DNA of 64,000 nt from Mesorhizobium sp. (GTDB taxonomy: Bacteria > Pseudomonadota > Alphaproteobacteria > Rhizobiales > Rhizobiaceae): contig SUGL01000004.1 of NCBI GenBank assembly GCA_004963905.1, positions 170,144-234,143 of the forward strand, in the 5' to 3' direction. Of the stretch, positions 1-11,135 are shown piece by piece. Position numbers and translations under genes: made by a program. The first letter of the stretch is position 1, and every line of letters begins with the position of its first letter. The notes under the pieces are model-generated. The model was given only the letters and a program-made list of their open reading frames with translations, was not told the DNA's origin and ran no database searches.

Positions 1-62
1 GCGATCGGCGTGCCGGCGAGCATCAAAAGCGTGAAGACGCCGAACAGGATCCAAAGCTCCAT
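1..62 (-). CDS. dctM: TRAP transporter large permease DctM (N-terminal fragment)
   Basis: Only the first 20 or so codons are inside the window and the gene runs off the left edge. The translation begins MELWILFGVFTLLMLAGTPI, which is the usual N-terminus of the large (about 12-helix) membrane subunit of TRAP transporters. The ATG follows directly on the TAG stop of the small permease gene, so the two are translationally coupled. It should be the channel subunit of the hexuronate-type TRAP system whose other subunits follow. Confidence 0.85.
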   Translation of the reverse strand, partial: MELWILFGVFTLLMLAGTPI

Positions 63-623
63 CTAGGCCTCCTGCACCGCCGGCATCTCGGGCACGTCCT
101 CGAGATTGAGGTCCTTGTCGACATCGACGCCCGACCAGCGCAGCGCGATGCGTTCGAGCGAGAACAGGCAGATCAGCGCGCCGCCCGTGACCAGCGGCAG
201 GTAGTCGAAGCCGCCCGGCAGTTCGAGCGCCGGAATGATGGTGTGCCAGGTGAGCCCGACCAGCTTGCAGCCGTACCAGACCATGCCGACGCCGAAGGCA
301 AGCGCGATCAGGTCGGACAGCGTGCGCAACACCCCCTTGCTGCCTTTCGGCAGGATATAGACCAGCACGTCGAAGCCCATATGGTAGTTCTCGCGCACGC
401 CGACCGCCGCACCTAGGAAGATGAACCAGTTCATCAGCATGATGGCGCTGGTCTCGGTCCAGCTCGGCGAGCTGTTGAGCACGAAGCGGAAGAACACCTG
501 ATAGGCGACCAAGGCCGTCATCAGCACCAGCCCGAAGCCCGCGAGATAAAGCGCGCCGTCGCAAATTCGCGACAGAACGATGCTGAAGCGCGGCGGCGCT
601 TCGCTTGCCTTTGTTGTTGCCAT
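63..623 (-). CDS. dctQ: TRAP transporter small permease DctQ
   Basis: This 186-aa protein is the four-helix membrane subunit of a tripartite ATP-independent periplasmic transporter. Hydrophobic segments lie near residues 22-47, 57-77, 100-122 and 138-155, and a conserved WTE sits at the start of the second, as in DctQ proteins. The ATG at 623 (MATTKASE) is preferred over an upstream extension because the extra residues are Arg-rich, non-membrane and overlap the dctP 3' end region. It lies between dctP and dctM, and its stop abuts the dctM start. Substrate cannot be read from this subunit; linkage to uxaC suggests a hexuronate. Confidence 0.9.
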   Translation of the reverse strand: MATTKASEAPPRFSIVLSRICDGALYLAGFGLVLMTALVAYQVFFRFVLNSSPSWTETSAIMLMNWFIFLGAAVGVRENYHMGFDVLVYILPKGSKGVLRTLSDLIALAFGVGMVWYGCKLVGLTWHTIIPALELPGGFDYLPLVTGGALICLFSLERIALRWSGVDVDKDLNLEDVPEMPAVQEA

Positions 624-685
624 CCGATCCCTCCCGATCCTCAGAATGTTGCGGGACGGACGCGCGGCCCATCCCGCAAGCCATC

Positions 686-1663
686 TCATTTGGTCGCCTG
701 GATGCGGGCGGCGAGGTCCTTGAGCTCGGGCGTCGCGAGATACTTGTCGTAGACCGGCTTCATCGCGTCGATCAGCGGCTGCTTGTCGATCTCGCTGATC
801 TTGACGCCGGCCTTCTCGACGATGTCGCGCGACTTCTTCTCCTGCGCGTCCCACAGCTCGCGCATCTTGACGACGCTGTCCTTGGCGGCTTGCCTGACAA
901 TCGCCTGGTCCTCCGGCGAAAGCTTGTCCCAGCTCGCCTTCGCCATCACCAGCACTTCCGGCACGATCTGATGCTGGTCGATCGTGTAGTGCTTGGCGAC
1001 CTCGTAATGCTTGGCGGATTCGAAGCTCGGCCAGTTGTTCTCGGCGCCGTCGATGACGCCGGTCTCCAGCGCCGAATAGACCTCGCCATAAGCCATCGGC
1101 GTCGCGTTGGCGCCGAGCGCGTTGACCATGTCGACGAACACGTCCGACTGGATGACGCGGAATTTCATGCCCTTGAGGTCGGCGATCGAGGTGATGTCCT
1201 TCTTGGTGTTGTAGAAGGAACGCGCGCCGGAATCGTAGAAGGCGAGGCCGACGAGGTCATGCGCCTCGAAAGCCTTGAGGATCTCGTCGCCGATCGGCCC
1301 GTCCATGACATGGCGCATCTGGTCGACGGAGCGGAACATGTAGGGCAGCGACGGCACCTGCGTCTCCGGCACGATGCCGTTGAACGGACCCATCGAGACG
1401 CGGTTGAGATCGATGACGCCGGTCTGCGTCTGCTCGATCGTGTCCTTCTCCTCGCCGAGCTGCGCCGAATGATAGACCTCGATCGAATAGCGGCCATTGG
1501 TCCGCTGCTTGATCAGCTCGCCCATGTATTTGACCGCCTCGACGGTCGGATAGCCGTCGGGATGCGTGTCCGCCGAACGCAGCACGGTCTCGGCATTGGC
1601 AATGCCGATGAGCAGCGAGCCGAAGGCCAATGCGGCCGCCGTCAATTTCGAAAAATGCAACAT
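686..1663 (-). CDS. dctP: TRAP transporter periplasmic substrate-binding protein DctP
   Basis: This 325-aa protein has a signal peptide (residues 1-24, cleavage after IANA) and the DctP/SBP_bac_7 fold. Family features include [12 protein letters not shown] near the N-terminus, a conserved Arg in the segment GMKFRVIQS that normally binds the substrate carboxylate, and the segment [17 protein letters not shown]. It would capture an acidic sugar in the periplasm and deliver it to DctQM. A strong ribosome site (GGGAGGA) precedes the ATG. It lies 35 bp downstream of the uronate isomerase gene uxaC in the same orientation, which supports D-glucuronate or D-galacturonate as the ligand; that specificity is inferred. 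Confidence 0.9.
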   Translation of the reverse strand: MLHFSKLTAAALAFGSLLIGIANAETVLRSADTHPDGYPTVEAVKYMGELIKQRTNGRYSIEVYHSAQLGEEKDTIEQTQTGVIDLNRVSMGPFNGIVPETQVPSLPYMFRSVDQMRHVMDGPIGDEILKAFEAHDLVGLAFYDSGARSFYNTKKDITSIADLKGMKFRVIQSDVFVDMVNALGANATPMAYGEVYSALETGVIDGAENNWPSFESAKHYEVAKHYTIDQHQIVPEVLVMAKASWDKLSPEDQAIVRQAAKDSVVKMRELWDAQEKKSRDIVEKAGVKISEIDKQPLIDAMKPVYDKYLATPELKDLAARIQATK

Positions 1664-1698
1664 GACTTCCTCCCTTTGAAACCCTGGCGTGCCGGCTC

Positions 1699-3099
1699 TC
1701 AGAGCCGGTACGCTTTCTTGGCAAGCGTATAGGCAAGCTCCCGCGCCAGCTCATGCGCTTCCTCCTCGCGCAGCCGGTGCTCGGCGACGAGCCGCGCCAA
1801 AAATGCGCAGTCGACGCGGCGGGCGACATCGTGGCGCGCCGGTATCGACGGAAAGGCGCGCGTGTCGTCGTTGAAGCCGACGGTGTTGTAGAAGCCGGCG
1901 GTCTCGGTGGTCATCTCGCGGAAGCGGCGCATGCCTTCCGGGCTGTCGTGGAACCACCAGGCCGGTCCAACCTTCAGCGCCGGATAGACGCCGGCAAGCG
2001 GCGCAAGCTCGCGCGCGTAGCTCGTCTCGTCCAGCGTAAACAGGATGATCGTGAGGTCGCGCTCCAGCCCGACGCAGTCGAGCAATGGCTTCAGCGCCGT
2101 CACATAATCGGTCCTGGTCGGGATATCGAAGCCCTTGTCGCGGCCGAACTTTTGGAAAATAGCCGGCGAATGATTGCGCCATGACCCCGGATGGATCTGC
2201 AGCACCAGGCCGTCGTCGCGGCTCATCTTGGCCATTTCGGTCAGCATCTGGGCGCGGAACAGTTTTCGCTCGCGCTCGTCCTCCGAGCCGCGGCGGATGC
2301 GGTTGAACAGCTCTTGCGACGCGGCATCGGAAAGATTGGCGGTCTCGGCGGTTGGATGGCCGTGGTCGGACGAGGTCGCGCCGAATTCCTTGAAATAGGC
2401 GCGGCGCTGCCGGTGCGCCTCGAGATAGCCGGCCCAACTGCCGGTGTCGCAGCCGGTGATCTCGCCCAGACGGTCGAGATTGGCCGAAAAGCCTTCGAAG
2501 TCGGGATCGACCACGGCGTCCGGCCGGTAGGCGGTGACGACGCGACCGCTGTCGCGGATCATCCGGTGCCATTTGAGGTCGTCGAGCGCGCCTTCGGTCG
2601 TCGCGATGACCTCGATGTCGAAGCGCTCGAACAGCGCCCGCGGGCGATAGTCCTCGCGCTGAAGCAGCGCCGCGATCGTGTCGTAGTGGCGGTCGGCCGT
2701 GCTCGCATCGAGCGGCTCGTCGATGCCGAACAGATGTTCGAACACATGGTCGAGCCAGAGCCGGGTCGGCGTGCCGCGGAACAGATAATAATGCTCGGCG
2801 AAGCGCCGCCAGATCACCCTGCCGTCGGTCTCGACCGGAGCCCCACCGGGATCGAGCGTTGGCACGCCGAGCTCTTCGAGCCGCACGCCCTGGCTGAACA
2901 GCATGCGGAAGATGTAGTGGTCCGGCACGATCAGCAATTGCGCCGGATCGGGAAACGGCTCGTTGAGCGCATACCAGCGAGGGTCGGTGTGACCATGCGG
3001 GCTGACGATCGGCAGGTCCTTCACCCCGGCATAAAGGGCACGAGCCAGCGTTCGCGTCTCCGGCGCGAACAGCAGATCCGGATCGGTCAGTGCTGCCAC
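1699..3099 (-). CDS. uxaC: Glucuronate (uronate) isomerase UxaC
   Basis: UxaC converts D-glucuronate to D-fructuronate and D-galacturonate to D-tagaturonate, the first step of hexuronate catabolism. The protein is 466 aa, the family's usual length. The metal-binding motif [11 protein letters not shown] lies at residues 33-43, and family segments such as [16 protein letters not shown] and GWFNDT-like [10 protein letters not shown] follow. The start is a GTG at 3099 preceded by GGAGGAG; a longer reading to 3201 adds residues that do not look like the family and runs into the divergent promoter region. It is first in the transcription unit uxaC-dctPQM and faces a fructuronate reductase-like gene. 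Confidence 0.93.
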   Translation of the reverse strand: MAALTDPDLLFAPETRTLARALYAGVKDLPIVSPHGHTDPRWYALNEPFPDPAQLLIVPDHYIFRMLFSQGVRLEELGVPTLDPGGAPVETDGRVIWRRFAEHYYLFRGTPTRLWLDHVFEHLFGIDEPLDASTADRHYDTIAALLQREDYRPRALFERFDIEVIATTEGALDDLKWHRMIRDSGRVVTAYRPDAVVDPDFEGFSANLDRLGEITGCDTGSWAGYLEAHRQRRAYFKEFGATSSDHGHPTAETANLSDAASQELFNRIRRGSEDERERKLFRAQMLTEMAKMSRDDGLVLQIHPGSWRNHSPAIFQKFGRDKGFDIPTRTDYVTALKPLLDCVGLERDLTIILFTLDETSYARELAPLAGVYPALKVGPAWWFHDSPEGMRRFREMTTETAGFYNTVGFNDDTRAFPSIPARHDVARRVDCAFLARLVAEHRLREEEAHELARELAYTLAKKAYRL

Positions 3100-3291
3100 T
3101 TGGCTCCTCCCAGGCTGGCCTATTGGTAGATCGGGCGGAGATAATGTCAACATACAAAAATCATCAGGTTGTATGATGACTTTTACATAAGCAGCTGCCA
3201 TTGTACCGGCCGGCGACGGATGCTACGCCGCAGCCGTCCCGTTGCTGCCCAGCGAGCGGTTCGACACGCCGATCGGAGACCTCGGACGCCA
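3100..3291. promoter_or_regulatory. Divergent promoter region uxaC / mannonate dehydrogenase gene with inverted repeat
   Basis: This 192-bp gap separates two divergent hexuronate genes. It holds an inverted repeat CATACAA (3151-3157) - 11 bp - TTGTATG (3169-3175), plus a nested ATCAT/ATGAT pair, in an AT-richer stretch. Its position fits a shared operator for a hexuronate-responsive regulator (GntR or LacI type), but no regulator gene is visible inside the window, so the binding protein is unknown. Confidence 0.45.
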
Positions 3292-4782
3292 ATGAACAGC
3301 CGTCTTTCCAACGCCACTGTCGCCAAGCTGCCAGGCGCGATTGCCATACCGCGCTACGATCGCGGCGCCGTGACACCCGGCATCGTCCATCTCGGCGTCG
3401 GCGCTTTCCACCGCGCTCACCAGGCGGCTTATGTCGACGCCTGCCTGGCGGATGGCGAGGCGGATTGGGGCATCGTCGGCGTCTCGCTGCGCAGCCCCGA
3501 CACGCGCGATGCGCTGGCGCCGCAGGACGGGCACTACACGCTGGCGGTGAGGGACAGCGCCGGCGAGCAGCTGCAGGTGATCGGCTCGATCCTGTCGCTG
3601 CTGGTGGCGCCGGAAGATCCCGGCGCGGTGCTCGCCGCGCTCGTCGACCCGCGCACTCGCATCGTCACGCTGACCATCACCGAAAAAGCCTATCTGAGGG
3701 CGGCCGACGGCAGCCTCGATGAGAACCATCCCGACATCGTGCACGACCTGGCAAACCCCGGATCGCCGAAGACCGCGCATGGTTTTCTCACCGAGGCGCT
3801 TCTGCGCCGCCGCGCCGCCGGCGCGCCGCCTTTCACCGTGCTCTGCTGCGACAATCTTCCGGCCAACGGCGCCACGCTGCACCGGCTGCTGGTCGAGTTC
3901 GCGAAACTGCGCGACGCTCGTGAAGGCACCATGTCGTTAGCCGGCTATGTGGCCGACGAAGTGGCCTTTCCGTCGAGCATGGTCGACCGCATCGTGCCGG
4001 CGACCACCGATGCCGACCGTGCCCGCATCGCTGGCGAACTCGGCCTCGAGGATGCCTGGCCGGTAATGACCGAGCCGTTCCGTCAATGGGTGATCGAGGA
4101 TCGTTTCCCCGCCGGCCGGCCGGCGTGGGAAAGATTCGGCGTCACCATGGTCGAGGACGTCGGTCCCTTCGAGGATATGAAGCTCAGGCTGCTCAACGGC
4201 GCCCATTCGGGCATAGCCTATCTTGGGCTGCTGAGTGGCCATGCCACCGTCGATCGCGCCTTTGCCGATCCGGCGATCCGGCAATTCGTCGATGCGTTGT
4301 GGGCCGAAGCCATCCCGACCCTGCCGGAGGGTGCCGGGCTCGACACGACCGCCTACACCGCCGAGCTCGCCGAGCGCTTTTCCAACACGGCGCTTGCCCA
4401 TCGCACGGCGCAGATCGCCAATGACGGCAGCCAGAAGCTGCCGCAGCGCATCATTGCGTCGGCCTTGGAGTGCCTGGAGGCCGGCACTGAGCTGGTCCAT
4501 CTGACACTGGTGGTGGCCGCCTGGATCGCCGCCTGCGCGGCACGGGGAAACACCCTGCCGGAGGGCCATTTCACCGATCCCCTCGATGCTGCGTTGACCT
4601 CACTTTTGGCCCGGCAACTGCCGGCGAATGAAACGGTGACGGAGGTGTTCGAGCTGGCCGGCTTCGCCAAGGGCCACGCCGAACGCCAGACGTTGATCGA
4701 GCTCGTGGCCGTGCATCTCGTCCACTTGCGGCGGGAAGGACCGGTGCTGGCATTCGCCGCGCTCGGCATAGATGGCCGATGA
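3292..4782 (+). CDS. uxuB: Mannitol dehydrogenase family oxidoreductase, probable fructuronate reductase
   Basis: This 496-aa protein belongs to the polyol-specific long-chain dehydrogenases. The nucleotide-binding segment IVHLGVGAFHRAHQA is at residues 31-45 and the catalytic Lys/Asn/His set lies in KLRLLNGAHSGIAYLG (Lys near 297). Family members reduce fructuronate to mannonate (UxuB), tagaturonate to altronate (UxaB), or oxidise mannitol. The divergent uxaC and the TRAP transporter make fructuronate reductase the likeliest role, giving the path glucuronate - fructuronate - mannonate. The ATG at 3292 is chosen because alignment-like similarity starts there; the upstream extension is Arg-rich. 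Mannitol 2-dehydrogenase is the alternative. Confidence 0.8.
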   Translation: MNSRLSNATVAKLPGAIAIPRYDRGAVTPGIVHLGVGAFHRAHQAAYVDACLADGEADWGIVGVSLRSPDTRDALAPQDGHYTLAVRDSAGEQLQVIGSILSLLVAPEDPGAVLAALVDPRTRIVTLTITEKAYLRAADGSLDENHPDIVHDLANPGSPKTAHGFLTEALLRRRAAGAPPFTVLCCDNLPANGATLHRLLVEFAKLRDAREGTMSLAGYVADEVAFPSSMVDRIVPATTDADRARIAGELGLEDAWPVMTEPFRQWVIEDRFPAGRPAWERFGVTMVEDVGPFEDMKLRLLNGAHSGIAYLGLLSGHATVDRAFADPAIRQFVDALWAEAIPTLPEGAGLDTTAYTAELAERFSNTALAHRTAQIANDGSQKLPQRIIASALECLEAGTELVHLTLVVAAWIAACAARGNTLPEGHFTDPLDAALTSLLARQLPANETVTEVFELAGFAKGHAERQTLIELVAVHLVHLRREGPVLAFAALGIDGR

Positions 4783-4791
4783 CGCTCGCGC

Positions 4792-5754
4792 CTATTTGCC
4801 CGCGGCCCCGTTCACGACCTGCCGTGCGGCATAGTCGGCCCCGTTCGAGTTCCAGAACAGCCGCACCGCCTTGCCGACGAGATTGCCATACGGCACCGTG
4901 CCCATGGCGAAGCGGCTGTCGGCCGAGTTGTCTCGGTTGTCGCCGAGCACGAAATATTCTCCCGCCGGCACCGTGATTTCCGGCGTGTCGTCGCCGGCCG
5001 AGCTCACGTCGTAGTCGATCACCAGGTAGGAGACACCTTCGGGCAGCGTCTCCCGCTGCAGCCGGGCCGAGCGTATGTCCTCAGTGGAATATTCGCCGAG
5101 GTCCTCGAGCTTCACGGGAGCGCCGTTGATGTGGAGCCGGCCGTCGACCATCTGGACCCGGTCGCCCGGCAAGCCGACGATGCGCTTGACGTAATCGGTG
5201 TCGGGATCGCTGCGTGGCCTGAACACCACCACGTCTCCCCGCTTCGGCGGGCTGCCGAGGAACCGGCCCTCGAACGGCAGCAAGCCGAAGGGGACGCTGT
5301 AGCGGCCATAGCCATAGGCGGATTTGGAGGCGAAGAAGTAGTCGCCGACTTGAAGCGTCGGCTCCATGCTGCCGGACGGCATGGAGAACGGCTGGAACAG
5401 GAAGGTGCGGATCGCGAGCGCAGCGCCGTACGAGGCGAGAAGGACCAGGACGAGGACCCAAAGCCCGTGTGCGTACCACTTGTCCGGCCTGAAGCGCGGT
5501 ACGAAAGGGACGACGATCGCCGCCGATAGAACCGCCATGCCGAGCCCTGAAAGATCGGCGGCCCAAGCGAGATCGATGCCCGGAAAAACCGGAAATCCGA
5601 TGTAGCAGACGGCTAACGCAGCCAGGCCGAGGACGATCAGGCAGGCGACGGCCAACCTGCCCGCGCCGATCCACAGGAAGCCGCCGAACGGTCCGCCGAA
5701 TACCGACACCAGCGCCGTCGACCATCTGGATCGTGAGCCTGATTCGCTGGACAT
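4792..5754 (-). CDS. lepB: Signal peptidase I
   Basis: LepB cleaves signal peptides from exported proteins at the periplasmic face of the inner membrane. The 320-aa protein has the nucleophile motif FSMPSGSMEPTL (Ser129), the general-base motif YVKRIVGLPGD (Lys190) and the box GDNRDNSADSR (271-281). The N-terminal 120 residues carry more hydrophobic segments (about 31-52, 68-85, 97-118) than a typical proteobacterial LepB. It is convergent with the uxuB-like gene (9 bp apart) and is not next to the acpS/rnc/era genes that accompany the main rhizobial lepB, so it may be a second paralogue. Confidence 0.9.
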   Translation of the reverse strand: MSSESGSRSRWSTALVSVFGGPFGGFLWIGAGRLAVACLIVLGLAALAVCYIGFPVFPGIDLAWAADLSGLGMAVLSAAIVVPFVPRFRPDKWYAHGLWVLVLVLLASYGAALAIRTFLFQPFSMPSGSMEPTLQVGDYFFASKSAYGYGRYSVPFGLLPFEGRFLGSPPKRGDVVVFRPRSDPDTDYVKRIVGLPGDRVQMVDGRLHINGAPVKLEDLGEYSTEDIRSARLQRETLPEGVSYLVIDYDVSSAGDDTPEITVPAGEYFVLGDNRDNSADSRFAMGTVPYGNLVGKAVRLFWNSNGADYAARQVVNGAAGK

Positions 5755-5765
5755 CCGGCGCCCTC

Positions 5766-5840
5766 AGAGCAATTCCGGGAAAAGTGCGAAGCGGTTTTCC
5801 GTCAGGGATTGCGTCAAGACAAGGAGATGGAGCGGCTCGC
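5766..5840. repeat. Dispersed palindromic intergenic element, family A (copy 1)
   Basis: The stretch begins CAGAGCAATTCCGGGAAAAG and contains the core AAAAGTGCGAAGCGGTTTTCC, an imperfect hairpin followed by a purine-rich tail ending GGAGATGGAGCGG. The same core pattern (AAAAGTG...GCGGTTTT) recurs at five other places in this window, which marks it as a member of a repeat family. It lies between lepB and atpC. Confidence 0.6.
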
Positions 5841-5912
5841 CGTTTCCGTGAAACGGCAAGACGCCCCGACGAGCAGGGCGGACTGTCTCGCAAACCAGAA
5901 AATGGGGCAAAC

Positions 5913-5939
5913 AAAAAAGCGGGGCAAGCCCCGCCTTTT
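5913..5939 (-). terminator. Rho-independent terminator of the atp operon
   Basis: The arms GCGGGGC (5919-5925) and GCCCCGC (5928-5934) form a perfect 7-bp stem with a short loop. On the minus strand it is followed by six T residues, directly downstream of atpC. A run of T on the plus side (5936-5939) gives weak bidirectional potential. Confidence 0.85.
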
Positions 5940-5962
5940 CAATCATCTGTAAGGAGCCGTCG

Positions 5963-6370
5963 TCAGGCTGGAATAAGCGCGCCTTCCAGCGTGGTGAGCT
6001 GGCTGAGGAACTGCTCTGCCTTGGCACGGCTCTCGTCGTCCTTGGCGTCGGCGGCGTCTTCCCTCGCCTCCTGGATGCGGCGGGCGATGTCGGCGCGGTC
6101 GATGTCGTTCACATGCGTCGCCGATTCGGCGAGCAGCGTGCAGCCGGAAGGCAGGATGTCGGCGAAGCCGCCGAACACCACGTAGCGCTCTTCCTTGCCT
6201 GCCGCGGTTTTCACCGTGACGACGCCGGGCTTGATCGTGGTCATGACCGGAGCATGCTGCGCCATCACGGTCATCTCGCCTTCGGCGCCCGGAATGACGA
6301 CGGACTCGACCTGCTCGGAGACGAGCAGCCGTTCCGGCGAGACCAGTTCGAACTTGAAAGCTTCAGCCAT
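5963..6370 (-). CDS. atpC: F1F0 ATP synthase epsilon subunit
   Basis: This 135-aa protein is the rotor-stalk epsilon subunit that couples and inhibits F1. The N-terminal beta-sandwich is typical: KFELVSPERLL, then GAEGEMTVMAQHAPVMTTIKPG. A helical C-terminal hairpin follows (about residues 90-135). It is the last gene of atpHAGDC, 98 bp after atpD, and that gap is filled by an unusual heptad repeat hairpin. The rho-independent terminator at 5913-5939 follows the gene. Confidence 0.96.
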   Translation of the reverse strand: MAEAFKFELVSPERLLVSEQVESVVIPGAEGEMTVMAQHAPVMTTIKPGVVTVKTAAGKEERYVVFGGFADILPSGCTLLAESATHVNDIDRADIARRIQEAREDAADAKDDESRAKAEQFLSQLTTLEGALIPA

Positions 6371-6377
6371 GACAATC

Positions 6378-6466
6378 TAGCGAGTAGGGAATAGTGAGTA
6401 GCGAGTAGTGAAGAACTCTGCCGGCCCACGGATCCCTATTCGCTACTCCCTATTCGCTATTCGCTT
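6378..6466. repeat. Inverted heptad-repeat array between atpD and atpC
   Basis: Five tandem 7-mers of the form TAG(C/T/G)GA(G/A) occupy 6378-6412 (TAGCGAG, TAGGGAA, TAGTGAG, TAGCGAG, TAGTGAA). After about 19 bp, five related heptads run in the opposite orientation at 6432-6466 (minus-strand reading AAGCGAA, TAGCGAA, TAGGGAG, TAGCGAA, TAGGGAT). The two halves can fold into a long imperfect hairpin in the polycistronic mRNA. Every heptad in the first array starts with TAG, so translation cannot run through in that phase. Confidence 0.85.
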
Positions 6467-6468
6467 CT

Positions 6469-8079
<1,611 letters not shown>

Positions 8080-8131
8080 CTATCTGTTGTTCACGCCATC
8101 GCCGCGAGATCGATGACCTCGCGCGGCGCGC

Positions 8132-9016
8132 CTAGAGCGCCTCGGCGCCCGAAATGATTTCGATCAGTTCCTTGGTGATCTGCGCCTGCCGCTGGCGGTT
8201 GTAGGTGATCGACAGCCTGTTGATCATGTCGCCGGCGTTGCGCGTCGCATTGTCCATCGCGCTCATCTTGGCGCCCATCTCGCCGGCCGCGTTCTCGAGC
8301 AGCGCGCGGAAGATCTGCACCGCGATGTTGCGCGGGATGAGGTCGGAAAGGATCTCGCCCGGCTCCGGCTCGTATTCGTAGACGGCGGTGGCGCCGTTGC
8401 TCGTTTCGGCGGCGGCGGAAGCCTGGGCCGCTGGAATGATCTGCTGCGCCGTCGGGATCTGGCTGATCACCGACTTGAACTGCGAATAGAACAGCGTGCA
8501 GACGTCGAAGCCGCCCTGGTTGAACAGGTTGATGACCTTGCGCGCAATCGCATCGGCATTGACGAAGCCGAGCGTCTTGACCTCGCGCAGGTCGACACGA
8601 TCGAGGATCAGCGAGCCGTATTCGCGGCGCAGGATGTCGTAGCCCTTCTTGCCGACGCAGATGATCTTGACCTGCTTGCCGTCGGCGAGAAGCCTGCGGA
8701 TATGATCGCGGGCAAGACGCGCGATCTGCGAGTTGAAGCCACCGCACAGGCCCCGCTCGGCGGTGCAGACGATGAGCAGTTGCACGTCGTCCCTGCCGGT
8801 GCCGGTCATCAGCGCCGGGGCGTCGCCGCCGCCGCCGATCGCCTGGGTGATGTTGGCCAGCACCGCGCCCATCCGCTCGGAATAGGGCCTGGCGGCTTCC
8901 GCCGCTTCCTGCGCGCGACGCAGCTTCGCCGCGGCGACCATCTGCATCGCCTTGGTGATCTTCTGCGTCGCCTTGACCGAGGCGATACGGTTACGAAGGT
9001 CTTTTAACGAAGCCAT
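8132..9016 (-). CDS. atpG: F1F0 ATP synthase gamma subunit
   Basis: This 294-aa protein is the central rotor shaft of F1. The N-terminal helix [20 protein letters not shown] and the C-terminal helix segment [20 protein letters not shown], which together form the coiled coil inserted into the alpha3beta3 ring, are both clear. The internal segment [16 protein letters not shown] is also conserved in the family. It lies 29 bp after atpA and 70 bp before atpD, all on the minus strand. Confidence 0.97.
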   Translation of the reverse strand: MASLKDLRNRIASVKATQKITKAMQMVAAAKLRRAQEAAEAARPYSERMGAVLANITQAIGGGGDAPALMTGTGRDDVQLLIVCTAERGLCGGFNSQIARLARDHIRRLLADGKQVKIICVGKKGYDILRREYGSLILDRVDLREVKTLGFVNADAIARKVINLFNQGGFDVCTLFYSQFKSVISQIPTAQQIIPAAQASAAAETSNGATAVYEYEPEPGEILSDLIPRNIAVQIFRALLENAAGEMGAKMSAMDNATRNAGDMINRLSITYNRQRQAQITKELIEIISGAEAL

Positions 9017-9045
9017 GCTTCAAACCCGATCCCGTCCGGCTTCGT

Positions 9046-10575
9046 TCAAGCAAAGGTCTTGGCGAAGGCGTCGATTTCCGCCTTCAGCTTGGCGCGCAGG
9101 TCGTCCGACAGCGCCTTCTCCTTGCGGATGCCGTCGAGCACGTCCTTGCCGGCCGAGCGCATGTGGCTGAGCAGGCCATGCTCGAACTTGCCGACCTGGT
9201 TGAGCGACAGCTTGTCGAGATAGCCGTTGACGCCGGCAAAGATCACCGCGACCTGCTCCTCGGTCTTGAGCGGCGAGAACTGCGGCTGCTTCAAGAGCTC
9301 CGTCAGGCGCGAACCGCGGTTCAAGAGGCGCTGCGTGGCGGCGTCGAGGTCGGAGCCGAACTGCGCGAAGGCCGCCATTTCGCGGTACTGCGCGAGCTCG
9401 CCCTTGATCGAGCCGGCGACCTGCTTCATCGCCTTGATTTGCGCCGACGAGCCGACGCGCGACACCGACAGACCAACGTTCACCGCCGGGCGGATGCCCT
9501 GGAAGAACAGGTTGGTTTCGAGGAAGATCTGGCCGTCGGTGATCGAGATCACGTTGGTCGGGATGTAGGCAGACACGTCATTGGCCTGCGTCTCGATGAC
9601 CGGCAGCGCGGTCAGCGAGCCGTTGCCGTTGTCGTCGTTGAGCTTGGCGGCGCGCTCGAGCAGGCGCGAATGCAGGTAGAAGACGTCGCCCGGATAGGCT
9701 TCGCGGCCCGGCGGGCGGCGCAGCAGCAGCGACATCTGGCGATAGGCGACGGCCTGCTTCGACAGGTCGTCATAGCTGATGAGGGCATGCATGCCGTTGT
9801 CGCGGAAATACTCGCCCATCGTGCAGCCGGCGAACGGCGCCAGGAACTGCATCGGCGCCGGGTCGGACGCGGTGGCGGCGATGATGATGGAGTAGTCGAG
9901 CGCGCCTCGCTCTTCCAGCACCTTCACGAACTGCGCGACGGTCGAGCGCTTCTGGCCGACGGCGACGTAGACGCAGTAGAGCTTCTCCGCCTCGGGGCCG
10001 TTGTCGTGCACCGACTTCTGGTTCAGCATCGTGTCGAGGATGATGGCCGTCTTGCCGGTCTGGCGGTCGCCGATGACCAGCTCGCGCTGGCCGCGGCCGA
10101 CCGGGATCAGCGCGTCGATGGCCTTGAGGCCGGTCGACATCGGCTCGTGCACCGACTTGCGCGGAATGATGCCCGGCGCCTTGACGTCGACGCGGCGGCG
10201 TTCGGTGGCCTTGATCGGGCCCTTGCCGTCGATCGGGTTGCCGAGAGCGTCGACGACGCGGCCGAGCAGGCCGGGGCCGACCGGCACGTCGACGATGGCG
10301 CCGGTGCGCTTGACGGTGTCGCCTTCCTTGATGTCGCGGTCGTTGCCGAAGATGACGACGCCGACATTGTCGGCTTCGAGGTTCAGCGCCATACCGCGGA
10401 TGCCGCCCGGGAATTCGACCATCTCACCGGCCTGGACGTTGTCGAGGCCGTAGACGCGGGCGATACCGTCACCGACGGACAGAACCTGGCCGACTTCGGA
10501 GACCTCGGCCTCCTTGCCGAAATTCTTGATCTGGTCTTTCAGAATTGCGGAAATTTCCGCGGCGCGGATGTCCAT
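9046..10575 (-). CDS. atpA: F1F0 ATP synthase alpha subunit
   Basis: This is the 509-aa regulatory nucleotide-binding F1 subunit. The P-loop GDRQTGKT is at residues 169-176, and the conserved [13 protein letters not shown] segment carries the arginine finger that completes the catalytic site on beta. Length and order match the family. The ATG overlaps the atpH stop by one base (TGATG), indicating translational coupling. Confidence 0.97.
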   Translation of the reverse strand: MDIRAAEISAILKDQIKNFGKEAEVSEVGQVLSVGDGIARVYGLDNVQAGEMVEFPGGIRGMALNLEADNVGVVIFGNDRDIKEGDTVKRTGAIVDVPVGPGLLGRVVDALGNPIDGKGPIKATERRRVDVKAPGIIPRKSVHEPMSTGLKAIDALIPVGRGQRELVIGDRQTGKTAIILDTMLNQKSVHDNGPEAEKLYCVYVAVGQKRSTVAQFVKVLEERGALDYSIIIAATASDPAPMQFLAPFAGCTMGEYFRDNGMHALISYDDLSKQAVAYRQMSLLLRRPPGREAYPGDVFYLHSRLLERAAKLNDDNGNGSLTALPVIETQANDVSAYIPTNVISITDGQIFLETNLFFQGIRPAVNVGLSVSRVGSSAQIKAMKQVAGSIKGELAQYREMAAFAQFGSDLDAATQRLLNRGSRLTELLKQPQFSPLKTEEQVAVIFAGVNGYLDKLSLNQVGKFEHGLLSHMRSAGKDVLDGIRKEKALSDDLRAKLKAEIDAFAKTFA

Positions 10576-11135
10576 CAGCCGACCTCTTTCAGTGCAAGCT
10601 TGAGCGAATTGAGTTTGGTTTTGAGCGACGTATCGATCTGGCGCGAGCCCATCTTGACGATCAGGCCGCCGAGCAGCGACGGATCGACCGTCATGGCGAT
10701 GGCCACGTCCTTGCCGGCGATGCTCTTCAGCGTCGCCTTGAGCTCGTTCTGCTGCGCGGCCGTCAGGGCATGCGCCGAGGTGACCTCGGCGGACGCCTCG
10801 CCACGATGGTCGGCGGCGATCTGGCGGAAAGCCTTGATCATGCCAGGCACGGCGAACAGGCGGCGGTTGCGGGCGACGACGCGCAGGAAGTTGCCGACGA
10901 GGCCGGTGATCTTGGCCTTACCGATGATCGCGCCGATGGCCTTGGCCTGATCGTCGCTGGAGAACACCGGGCTGTTGATCAGCCGGGTAAGATCGGCGCT
11001 GCCGTTCAGCATCGCCTCGAAGTCGTTGAGGTCGGCTTCGACCTTGGCGACCGAATTTTCCTGCAGCGCGAGCTCGAACAGCGAGCTTGCATAGCGTTCT
11101 GCGACAGCTGAGATTGGCGATGACGATTGGGCCAC
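10575..11135 (-). CDS. atpH: F1F0 ATP synthase delta subunit
   Basis: This 186-aa OSCP-type subunit links the peripheral stalk to the top of F1. Family features are the N-terminal [15 protein letters not shown] and the C-terminal beta-strand segment [26 protein letters not shown]. The start is read as GTG at 11135. It is the first gene of atpHAGDC, so the operon promoter should lie in the following gap. The F0 genes are absent, as expected for the split ATP synthase loci of alphaproteobacteria. Confidence 0.95.
   Translation of the reverse strand: MAQSSSPISAVAERYASSLFELALQENSVAKVEADLNDFEAMLNGSADLTRLINSPVFSSDDQAKAIGAIIGKAKITGLVGNFLRVVARNRRLFAVPGMIKAFRQIAADHRGEASAEVTSAHALTAAQQNELKATLKSIAGKDVAIAMTVDPSLLGGLIVKMGSRQIDTSLKTKLNSLKLALKEVG

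Noticed and set aside
605-1732. Long open frame opposite dctP
   Set aside because: High-GC antisense shadow of a well-supported gene, with Arg/Leu/Asp-biased composition and no start signal.
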